9,854 nucleotides of DNA from Cytophagales bacterium (GTDB lineage: Bacteria > Bacteroidota > Bacteroidia > Cytophagales > UBA9547): contig JANYCH010000360.1 of assembly GCA_025360395.1 (NCBI GenBank), positions 1 through 9,854 of the forward strand, given 5' to 3'. Both the position numbers and the translations under genes were made by a program. The notes under the pieces were generated by a model. The model did no database searches, was not told the origin of the DNA, and saw only the letters and a list, made by a program, of their open reading frames with translations. How positions within the stretch are numbered: position 1 is the first letter of the stretch; the number at the start of each line of letters is the position of its first letter. Below are positions 1 to 5,867 of the stretch, piece by piece.

Positions 1-277
1 CTTCGATTTCATTGCTGGAATACACTGGGGCATAAGTATGGGAAAGAGTTTTCATCTCTTCAAAACATAGTTTCACTTCATGAAGTGAACTGGCAGTAGC
101 CCCATTTATATATTCTCTTACTATGGGAAATACCCCCCACATTGAAAAACCTTTAAAAGCCAGGACAATGTCTATCCCAGCCCTTTCTTTGACAGATTTG
201 ATTAACTCTAAATTTTTTCTGAATAATTCTTCTTCAAGAACAAAACAAGGGGACGGAATAGAACTGTAATTTGCCAT
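1..277 (-). CDS. nspC: Carboxynorspermidine (carboxyspermidine) decarboxylase, N-terminal part, cut by window edge
   Basis: The first 92 codons, read leftward, encode the N-terminus of a fold-III PLP-dependent decarboxylase. The opening IPSPCFVLEEEL at residues 7-18 is typical of NspC. It is followed by AFKGFSMW at residues 40-47, where K42 should be the lysine that forms the Schiff base with PLP, and by GATASSLHE, a conserved part of the barrel. Family knowledge: NspC removes CO2 from carboxynorspermidine or carboxyspermidine, the last step of the aspartate-semialdehyde-dependent route to norspermidine or spermidine in the cytoplasm. The ATG at 275-277 is the natural start because the conserved motif begins only a few residues later. 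No Shine-Dalgarno is visible; a TAnnTTTG box lies at 295-302. The gene is transcribed away from the Fe-S gene. The remaining roughly three quarters lies outside the window. Which triamine is made cannot be told from sequence. Confidence 0.9.
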   Translation of the reverse strand, partial: MANYSSIPSPCFVLEEELFRKNLELIKSVKERAGIDIVLAFKGFSMWGVFPIVREYINGATASSLHEVKLCFEEMKTLSHTYAPVYSSNEIE

Positions 278-294
278 AAAATATAATAGAGAAA

Positions 295-302
295 CAAAAT
301 TA
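295..302 (-). promoter_or_regulatory. Putative -7 promoter box of nspC
   Basis: On the minus strand this reads TAATTTTG, a perfect match to the Bacteroidota -7 consensus TAnnTTTG. It would place the transcription start near 288 and leave a leader of about ten bases before the ATG at 277. No convincing TTG-type -33 element is seen; the -33 position falls inside the palindrome at 315-334. The assignment rests on motif match and position only. Confidence 0.4.
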
Positions 303-314
303 CTTGCATATTGG

Positions 315-334
315 GATTAATGACGTTATTAATC
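315..334. promoter_or_regulatory. 20-base palindrome, candidate operator between divergent genes
   Basis: GATTAATGACGTTATTAATC is symmetric in every position except one mismatched pair (322 and 327), with central ACGT and ATTAAT arms. It lies in the 97-base gap between the divergent nspC and Fe-S genes. It covers about -27 to -46 relative to the inferred nspC start, so a bound protein would overlap the -33 region. Dyad symmetry of this length suggests a site for a dimeric regulator. The regulator is unknown; an extruded hairpin or chance in AT-rich DNA are the alternatives. Confidence 0.4.
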
Positions 335-374
335 TTTTTTTTACTTCTTTCGTATCAAAACTTAACATCACACT

Positions 375-1172
375 ATGGCGGATAGTTTATTGAAAGTTGA
401 AACAATGGCAGATTATGCTGCTAAAGGTGAATCTCCTGAGATATTATTTTGGGTTGGTTGTGCAGGGTCTTTCGACGATAGGGCAAAAAGGGTCACATTG
501 TCAATGGTTAAGATTTTGAACCATCTAAATATCAAATTCGCGGTATTAGGTACGGAAGAAAGCTGCACCGGTGATCCAGCAAGAAGAGCCGGCAATGAAT
601 TTCTTTTCCAGATGCAGGCTATTTCTAATATTCAGGTATTGAATATGTATGCTGTAAAAAAAATCGTTACGGCATGTCCCCATTGCTTCAATACCCTGAA
701 AAACGAATATCCAGATTTGGGAGGTAATTATGAAGTTGTTCATCATTCCCAGCTTCTCCAAAGTTTAATAGATACTGGATCTTTAAAAATCAGGGGTAAT
801 GAAGTTTACAAAGGGACTAAAATTACATTCCACGATTCCTGTTATTTAGGAAGGGCGAATGGTGTTTATGAAGCCCCTAGATTGCTTATTCAGGCTTTGG
901 ACGCTGATCTTGTAGAGATGAAAAGAAGCAGGAGTAAGGGTTTGTGTTGCGGTGCAGGAGGGGCACAAATGTTCAAAGAACCGGAAAAAGGTAAAAAAGA
1001 TATTAACATCGAAAGAACAGAAGAGGCTATAGCTACTGGAGCTGATGTAATAGCAGTTGGTTGCCCTTTTTGTTTAACTATGATGCAGGATGGAATAAAA
1101 AATAAAGAAAAAGAAACTGAAATTGGAGTATTTGATTTTTCCGAACTTATAGTAAAAGGGTTAGGTATATAA
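375..1172 (+). CDS. Heterodisulfide-reductase-like (Fe-S) protein with two CCG domains
   Basis: This 265-residue protein resembles HdrB-type cysteine-rich subunits, which bind non-canonical iron-sulfur clusters and pass electrons in redox complexes. Two CCG domains (PF02754 type) are visible. The first has C29, C64 (SC rather than CC) and CPHC at 101-104; the second has C156, CCG at 191-193 and CPFC at 230-233. The cysteine spacing is nearly identical in the two halves (about 34 and 36-37 residues). There is no signal peptide or membrane segment, so it is probably cytoplasmic. In many Bacteroidota (from memory) a close relative sits just after a larger membrane-anchored 4Fe-4S protein; no such partner is adjacent here. 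Its electron donor and acceptor are unknown. The start is uncertain: ATG 375 is the longest, the TTG at 390 matches where I recall homologues starting (MKVxTMA), and ATG 405 is also in frame. The residue before C156 is Ser, where I recall Pro in relatives. Confidence 0.87.
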   Translation: MADSLLKVETMADYAAKGESPEILFWVGCAGSFDDRAKRVTLSMVKILNHLNIKFAVLGTEESCTGDPARRAGNEFLFQMQAISNIQVLNMYAVKKIVTACPHCFNTLKNEYPDLGGNYEVVHHSQLLQSLIDTGSLKIRGNEVYKGTKITFHDSCYLGRANGVYEAPRLLIQALDADLVEMKRSRSKGLCCGAGGAQMFKEPEKGKKDINIERTEEAIATGADVIAVGCPFCLTMMQDGIKNKEKETEIGVFDFSELIVKGLGI

Positions 1173-1202
1173 AAAAGGGTTTCTATTTAGAAACCCTTTT
1201 TT
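1171..1202. terminator. Bidirectional rho-independent terminator between Fe-S gene and arsR-like gene
   Basis: AAAAAAGGGTTTC (1171-1183) pairs perfectly with GAAACCCTTTTTT (1190-1202) around the six-base loop TATTTA. The stem is flanked by A and T runs on both sides, so it gives a U-tract in either direction. It overlaps the stop codon of the Fe-S gene (1170-1172) and ends 22 bases from the stop of the leftward regulator gene, so it can serve both convergent genes. Confidence 0.85.
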
Positions 1203-1224
1203 ATAATAAATTTTTTCAAACTAA

Positions 1225-1554
1225 TTATGCTTGAGATTTAAATGTAGCAAAATGTACATCTTTTACATTTAGCATTGATTCATAAAGTTTTAGGTTATTT
1301 AATGCATAAAAGATGTTTTTTCCATCTCTTCTTATTTTAAGAATACCTAGATTCCTCATTCCGCTCAAGTGATGTGATACAAGAGATTGCTCACATTTAA
1401 CTTTACGACAAATATCGTTTACATTCATCTCTCCGTTTTTGTACAAAAGATGAAGAACAGTAATACGGGTTTTGTTAGCCACCGCCTTGAAAACGATGGT
1501 CAGTTTCAACGCTTCTTCTGATTCAGCAACACTTAATTGAGCAGTGGTTTTCAT
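1225..1554 (-). CDS. ArsR-family winged-helix transcriptional regulator
   Basis: This 109-residue protein has the compact winged helix-turn-helix of the ArsR/SmtB group. Residues 19-38 (LTIVFKAVANKTRI... region) match the dimerisation and first DNA-binding helices. Residues 43-67 form the HTH, with SLVSHHLSGMR (57-67) as the recognition helix. Residues 70-85, ending GKNIFYAL, form the beta wing. The classic ELCVCD metal motif is missing: the equivalent region reads EMNVNDIC, leaving C49 and C54 as the only cysteines. It is therefore probably not a standard arsenic/zinc sensor, though a thiol-based or other signal is possible. The start ATG at 1552-1554 has an A-rich leader and no Shine-Dalgarno. 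It shares a terminator with the convergent Fe-S gene; the next same-strand gene upstream is 287 bases away, so it is likely monocistronic. Its targets are unknown, and autoregulation is plausible given palindromes upstream. Confidence 0.88.
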   Translation of the reverse strand: MKTTAQLSVAESEEALKLTIVFKAVANKTRITVLHLLYKNGEMNVNDICRKVKCEQSLVSHHLSGMRNLGILKIRRDGKNIFYALNNLKLYESMLNVKDVHFATFKSQA

Positions 1555-1597
1555 TTTTTTTAATTTATGTGGGTAAACATTTTGTAATATATCCTTA

Positions 1598-1605
1598 CAA
1601 AGATA
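1598..1605 (-). promoter_or_regulatory. Putative -7 promoter box of the ArsR-type gene
   Basis: The minus strand reads TATCTTTG, matching TAnnTTTG. This predicts a start near 1591 and a leader of about 37 bases before the ATG at 1554. No clear -33 TTG is present at the usual distance. Confidence 0.4.
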
Positions 1606-1633
1606 AATATTTGGTTTTAAATATTTTCATTGT

Positions 1634-1675
1634 TAAGTGTTGTAATACAAGTTTTTAATTAGAGGTTAACACTTA
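1634..1675. repeat. Inverted repeat TAAGTGTT/AACACTTA enclosing TTGTAATACAA palindrome
   Basis: The arms at 1634-1641 and 1668-1675 are exact 8-base reverse complements separated by 26 bases, and an 11-base palindrome (1640-1650) overlaps the first arm. Together they occupy about -43 to -84 relative to the inferred start of the ArsR-type gene. This may be a binding region for that regulator or another. The same octamer recurs elsewhere in the window (1528-1535, 3090-3097, 6756-6763). Function is inferred from symmetry only. Confidence 0.35.
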
Positions 1676-1841
1676 TTTTGTATTTTTTTATTGTTTTAAT
1701 ATCAAAAGCTATTAATTTCTTTTATGTGTGTAGATAATTATCTAAGATATATTTTTAATTTATAACTTATTGAAATTTAGTTAACTACATAATATAATTT
1801 ACTTATATTCTAAAAAATCACATTGTATTTTATTATTAAAC

Positions 1842-2954
1842 TTAATTAATTGAAAAAGGTTGTGGACTAAAACACAAAATAAATATTAAAAGAGAAAACC
1901 ATCCTAATAATTTCCTTGTATTGTTAATAGGAACCTCTTCAGCTTCTGGATGATTAACACCTAGAAATCTTCCGATAATAAATCCAAAAAATAACCAGTT
2001 GTTATATCCTTCAATTGATGGAAACATTAATTGAAGTAAAAACTGAATGCTGGCAATGATCACAGCAGCCATCAACCTGTTTTTTTTGTCCTCAAAAGAA
2101 CTTGATAAAGCAGAATAAAGAAATAAAAGATACAATGGAAAAGTATATACCATTTCCTCAAACAGGCTGAGTGGATTTAAAATCCCGATTCCAGCAAAAA
2201 AAATAAACAATATAAAAAGGCTTTTAGAAATGACAGCATGCTTTTTATGTCCCAACAGGCCATATAAAATATGCCCGCCATCCAGTTGACCTATTGGCAG
2301 AAGGTTCATTGAAGTGAAAAATAAAGAAAGGTAACCTGCAAACAGAATCGGATGATGCATTAATTCATAATGAGGTGGAACCAATGCAGGATCTGCTACA
2401 AATTTCTCAAATAAAGTAAACAATAAGTTGTCTCCTAAGTATATAACCTCCCAATTGGATGGCAATTTGTTAACATAATCATGTCCATACTGCAGGAATT
2501 CAGGAAAAATTGTAAAAATATAATTCTGATCAGGCAAGTGGGTAAAACCATAATACAAGACAATTAGCGCAGCTATAAAACCTGCAAGTGGTCCGGCAAT
2601 TCCTATATCAAAATATTGTTTGTTGTTTAAATCTTTGGTTTTGATCCTGATAAAAGCCCCCATTGTTCCAATACTAAGAAACAGTCCTGTCCAGAAAGGG
2701 ATGTAAAAAGGTAAGGAAACATCGACCTTATGCTTTTTTGCCATGAAGAAATGGCCGAACTCATGTAATGTCAATATTCCAAGAAATGGAATGGAAAAAT
2801 ATAGTCCTTTCACAACTTTTTCCCAGTTAAGCCATTCTGAATTATCAAAAATTAATCTTCCAAACTGCCATTCGGTTCCGGCGAGGGTTGTGGTAATCAG
2901 GGTAATAAAAAATAAGGTTATTTGTATTAAAAGCGTTTTGTTTTTCGGTTTCAT
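1842..2954 (-). CDS. M50 family (site-2 protease type) membrane zinc metalloprotease
   Basis: From ATG 2954 this is a 370-residue, strongly hydrophobic protein with roughly eight to ten membrane segments. HEFGH at residues 64-68 supplies two zinc-binding histidines and the catalytic glutamate. The second M50 motif, NLLPIGQLDGGH at 217-228, supplies the third zinc ligand, D225. Between them lie a glycine-rich MGAFIRIK strand and GIAGPLAG, both typical of the family. Site-2 proteases cut transmembrane substrates within the membrane, often to release regulators; the substrate here is unknown. This lineage lacks a PDZ domain in the visible sequence and resembles the EGY1/cyanobacterial-like branch. 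The reading frame stays open to an ATG at 2990, but I prefer 2954: the residues before it look non-homologous, MKPKNKTLLIQ is a typical charged lead-in to the first helix, and a -7 box lies inside the longer version. The stop is the TAA at 1842-1844. It is divergent from the glycosidase. Confidence 0.9.
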   Translation of the reverse strand: MKPKNKTLLIQITLFFITLITTTLAGTEWQFGRLIFDNSEWLNWEKVVKGLYFSIPFLGILTLHEFGHFFMAKKHKVDVSLPFYIPFWTGLFLSIGTMGAFIRIKTKDLNNKQYFDIGIAGPLAGFIAALIVLYYGFTHLPDQNYIFTIFPEFLQYGHDYVNKLPSNWEVIYLGDNLLFTLFEKFVADPALVPPHYELMHHPILFAGYLSLFFTSMNLLPIGQLDGGHILYGLLGHKKHAVISKSLFILFIFFAGIGILNPLSLFEEMVYTFPLYLLFLYSALSSSFEDKKNRLMAAVIIASIQFLLQLMFPSIEGYNNWLFFGFIIGRFLGVNHPEAEEVPINNTRKLLGWFSLLIFILCFSPQPFSIN

Positions 2955-2968
2955 TCCACACATTTCAA

Positions 2969-2976
2969 CAAAAGTA
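2969..2976 (-). promoter_or_regulatory. Putative -7 promoter box of the M50 protease gene
   Basis: The minus strand reads TACTTTTG, matching TAnnTTTG, and is followed 14 bases later by the ATG at 2954. The predicted start near 2962 lies downstream of the alternative ATG at 2990, so if the box is used only the shorter protein is made. The leader would be only about 8 bases. Confidence 0.38.
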
Positions 2977-2990
2977 CTACCTCTATACAA

Positions 2991-3108
2991 TTTTAACTAT
3001 TTATAAAATTTTTACGGGTTATTACCTAATTTCGTAAATTACGTGCTGTCAACTTAGCCTTTGATCTGCACCAGTGCCATATTTAGAATTAAGTGTTAAT
3101 GAATTTTC
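2991..3108. other. Divergent gap between M50 protease and GH63 gene
   Basis: This short region must contain the promoter of the glycosidase. The nearest thing to a -7 element on the plus strand is TAGCCTTTG around 3056-3064, which has one base too many between TA and TTTG. A TAAGTGTT octamer lies at 3090-3097, only 12 bases before the start codon, and would fall in the leader. No gene is seen. Confidence 0.35.
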
Positions 3109-5748
3109 ATGATAAACGTTGAAAAGGAAAGGGTTTTAAGGGCAAAAAGAAATAGGGAATGGAAGAAATGGGGTCCTTATATATCTGAACGTCAATGGGG
3201 TACTGTCCGGGAGGATTATAGTTTATACGGTACTGCGTGGGAATATTTTCCTCATGACCATGCAAGAAGTAGGGCATACAGGTGGGGTGAAGACGGTATT
3301 ATGGGTATTTGCGATTCAATGCAATATTTATGTTTTGCTGTTGGTATGTGGAACGGTAAAGATTCCCTGATAAAAGAAAGGTTGTTTGGCCTTACAGGAA
3401 ATCAGGGGAACCATGGAGAAGATGTAAAGGAGTATTATTATTATCTAGAATCTACACCGACCCACTCTTACATGAAAATGTTGTATAAATATCCTCAAAA
3501 TGAATATCCATACGACAAAATTGTTGAAGAAAATGCCAAGAGGGGACGAAAAGACCCTGAATATGACCTTATAGACACAGGGGCTTTTGATGGGAATAAA
3601 TATTTTGATGTATTCACGGAATATGCTAAAGAAGACGCAGAAGATATTTGCATCAAAATAACTGTTATCAACAGAGGACCGGAAAAAAGTACTATACACT
3701 TACTTCCGACTGTTTGGTTTAGAAATATTTGGGCCTGGTCCCAAGATACTTACAGACCAGGAATGCAAGCAATTAAAAATTCAGGTGTAGTAAATATTGA
3801 ACATAAGGATCTTGGTGGCTATAATCTTTATTATGAAGGAAAACCTGAGTTACTTTTTTGTGAAAATGATACTAACCATGTTCGTATCTATGGCCACAAG
3901 AAAAATGCAGGCTACGTTAAAGATGGAGTCAATAACTATTTGATTGATGGAGAAAAGAATGCGGTCAATCCTGCATTAAAAGGAACGAAATGCACATTGC
4001 ACTATAAGCTGACTATACCTGCCGGAGAGCAAAAAACTATTCATATCAGGATGTCTGATAAATCTATAGTTGAGCCTTTTGAAGAATTTAATCAGGTAAT
4101 GGCGGCCCGCAAATTGGAATGCGATATATATTATGATGAGCTTCAGAAAAACATTACTTCAGAAGATGAGCGGAATATTATGCGTCAGGCCTTGGCCGGA
4201 ATGCTGATAACCAAGCAGTTCTATTTTTATGATGTAGACGTTTGGATAAAAGGGGATGCTTTATCCGCACCTCCTACAGAAAGGGTGTATGGAAGGAATA
4301 CACATTGGAAGCATATTAAAAATATGGAGGTTATTTCCATGCCTGATAAATGGGAATACCCTTGGTATGCAGCATGGGATTTGGCTTTCCATTGTATTCC
4401 GTTGGCTATAGTGGATGCTGATTATGCCAAAAGGCAACTAATACTTTTTTTAAGGGAGTGGTATATGCACCCAAATGGACAAATACCAGCTTATGAGTGG
4501 CATTTTGGAGATGTAAATCCTCCCGTTCATGCCTGGGCCTGCTGGAGGGTGTATGAAATTGAAAAAGATCAGAATAAAGGAATAGGGGATGTTAACTTTC
4601 TAGAAAGGGTTTTCCATAAACTGCTTCTAAACTTTACCTGGTGGGTAAATAGAAAAGACAGTGAAGGGAAAAATATTTTTGAAGGCGGATTTCTAGGCTT
4701 GGATAATATCGGAGTTTTTGACAGGAGCCATGCTTTGCCGAAAGGTGGACGGCTGGAACAAGCAGATGCTACAGGCTGGATGGCAATGTATTCTTTGAAT
4801 ATGCTACGTATATCTATTGAACTAGCCAAATTCAACTCTGCGTATGAAGACGTTGCTTCTAAATTCCTTGAACATTTTCTGCTAATAGCTGGTGCAATTG
4901 CCAATTTCAGCGGAAGTGATTTAAACCTGTGGGATGAAAAGGATGATTTCTTTTACGATGTTCTCCATACCGCAGATGCGGGATTACAGCATTTAAAAAT
5001 AAGATCAATGGTAGGATTGATCCCATTATATGCTATTGAAACACTTGAACCGGAAGTTTTGGACAGGCTACCTCATTTTAAACGCAGAATGGAATGGTTT
5101 TTTAATTATCGCCCTGAATACAAGCAACTTATATCAATGTGGAAAAGACCTGGTTCAGGAATCAGACGGAGGTTTTCTGTTTTAAAAGGTACAAGGTTGA
5201 TTAAGGTTTTAAAAAGAATGCTTGATGAATCTGAGTTCTTAGGAGATTATGGTATAAGGGCTTTGTCTAAATATCATAAAGAAAATCCATATACTTTTGA
5301 AACTGAGCATGAAAAACTAACAGTTAGTTATCAGCCGGCAGAGTCTGATTCTGGAATGTTTGGTGGGAATTCAAACTGGAGAGGCCCAATTTGGTTTCCT
5401 GTAAACTATCTTTTGATAGAATCGCTTTATAAGTTCCATAATTACTACGGAGATGAGTTTACAATCGAACATCCTACGGGTTCTGGAAAAATGTTATCTT
5501 TAAAAGAAGTTGCAGATGAATTAAGCAATAGGCTTATCAATATCTTTAAAAAGGATGCAAAGGGAAATAGACCAGTTTATGGTACCAGGGTTAAAACTCA
5601 AACTGACCCTCATTTTAAAGACCATATACTCTTTTATGAATTCTTTAACGGTGATACAGGTGAAGGGGTAGGAGCAAGTCACCAAACCGGATGGACGGGA
5701 CTAGTTGCAGACTTAATTTTCAAAAAATATAATAACAAATATTATTAA
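3109..5748 (+). CDS. GH63/MGH1-like glycoside hydrolase (annotated 'glucosidase' type), 879 residues
   Basis: This large protein has the layout of bacterial GH63-related enzymes: an N-terminal beta-rich half (about 1-340) and a C-terminal (alpha/alpha)6 barrel (about 345-875). Family members hydrolyse alpha-glucosides or mannosylglycerate-type substrates with inversion. In the barrel, AAWDLAFH (421-428) corresponds to the WD motif of trehalase/GH63 enzymes. GLDN (530-533) fits the SGxDN motif, making D532 the likely general acid. E844 in FYEFFNGDTG fits the general base, as in ExYNPxTG of E. coli YgjK. These roles are inferred by motif comparison, not alignment. QADATGWMAMY (551-561) and NSNWRGPIWFPVNYL (754-768) are further barrel signatures. 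No signal peptide or membrane segment is seen, so it is probably cytoplasmic. No transporter, sugar kinase or other glycosidase is adjacent, so the substrate cannot be deduced. ATG 3109 lacks a Shine-Dalgarno; no perfect -7 box precedes it, only TAGCCTTTG with one extra base (3056-3064). Confidence 0.87.
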   Translation: MINVEKERVLRAKRNREWKKWGPYISERQWGTVREDYSLYGTAWEYFPHDHARSRAYRWGEDGIMGICDSMQYLCFAVGMWNGKDSLIKERLFGLTGNQGNHGEDVKEYYYYLESTPTHSYMKMLYKYPQNEYPYDKIVEENAKRGRKDPEYDLIDTGAFDGNKYFDVFTEYAKEDAEDICIKITVINRGPEKSTIHLLPTVWFRNIWAWSQDTYRPGMQAIKNSGVVNIEHKDLGGYNLYYEGKPELLFCENDTNHVRIYGHKKNAGYVKDGVNNYLIDGEKNAVNPALKGTKCTLHYKLTIPAGEQKTIHIRMSDKSIVEPFEEFNQVMAARKLECDIYYDELQKNITSEDERNIMRQALAGMLITKQFYFYDVDVWIKGDALSAPPTERVYGRNTHWKHIKNMEVISMPDKWEYPWYAAWDLAFHCIPLAIVDADYAKRQLILFLREWYMHPNGQIPAYEWHFGDVNPPVHAWACWRVYEIEKDQNKGIGDVNFLERVFHKLLLNFTWWVNRKDSEGKNIFEGGFLGLDNIGVFDRSHALPKGGRLEQADATGWMAMYSLNMLRISIELAKFNSAYEDVASKFLEHFLLIAGAIANFSGSDLNLWDEKDDFFYDVLHTADAGLQHLKIRSMVGLIPLYAIETLEPEVLDRLPHFKRRMEWFFNYRPEYKQLISMWKRPGSGIRRRFSVLKGTRLIKVLKRMLDESEFLGDYGIRALSKYHKENPYTFETEHEKLTVSYQPAESDSGMFGGNSNWRGPIWFPVNYLLIESLYKFHNYYGDEFTIEHPTGSGKMLSLKEVADELSNRLINIFKKDAKGNRPVYGTRVKTQTDPHFKDHILFYEFFNGDTGEGVGASHQTGWTGLVADLIFKKYNNKYY

Positions 5749-5754
5749 GTCGAT

Positions 5755-5776
5755 AATAACCTTGAGAAAGGTTATT
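5755..5776 (+). terminator. Hairpin after the GH63 gene, probable terminator
   Basis: AATAACCTT (5755-5763) pairs perfectly with AAGGTTATT (5768-5776) across a GAGA tetraloop, seven bases after the glycosidase stop codon. A T-rich stretch (TATAATTTTT, ending at 5790) follows but not directly, so it is a weak-to-moderate intrinsic terminator. Confidence 0.55.
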
Positions 5777-5804
5777 TAGCTATAATTTTTCAAACATAAA
5801 TTGC

Positions 5805-5855
5805 TTTTGAGAGTGGGAAAGGAGTTCAATTTCCAAACTCCGCTCACCCTCAAAA
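5805..5855. terminator. Long interrupted hairpin between convergent GH63 and araC genes
   Basis: TTTTGAG (5805-5811) pairs with CTCAAAA (5849-5855). The stem continues after one mismatch with GTG/CAC, then an asymmetric internal loop, then GGAGTT (5821-5826) with AACTCC (5836-5841). It begins 12 bases beyond the araC stop codon, and the T run on the far arm favours termination of leftward transcription from araC. It may also back up the preceding terminator for the glycosidase. Confidence 0.55.
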
Positions 5856-5867
5856 TCATCAACTTAA

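Larger units (their letters stand above)
1555..1841. other. AT-rich intergenic region with small palindromes upstream of the ArsR-type gene
   Basis: This 287-base gap lies between the M50 protease stop and the ArsR-type start. I find no coding or RNA gene in it. It holds the -7 box at 1598-1605, the 11-base palindrome TTGTAATACAA at 1640-1650, an inverted pair TAAGTGTT (1634-1641) and AACACTTA (1668-1675), and a perfect 14-base palindrome TAGATAATTATCTA at 1731-1744. The first two lie just upstream of the predicted arsR promoter and could be operators. The last lies about 130 bases further from the start codon than the -7 box and has no clear role. No obvious terminator follows the protease gene. 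Confidence 0.5.

Noticed and set aside
1555..1841. A possible small RNA or tRNA in the AT-rich gap
   Set aside because: No tRNA-like cloverleaf, no GC-rich structured segment and no promoter-terminator pair could be found.
3099..3122. Seven-codon open frame overlapping the glycosidase start out of frame
   Set aside because: It is too short, has no ribosome binding site, and overlapping ATGs are common in AT-rich leaders; nothing supports translation coupling.
4569..4904. 111-codon open frame on the minus strand inside the glycosidase gene
   Set aside because: It is antisense to a well-conserved part of the GH63 barrel, with a low-complexity product and no motif.
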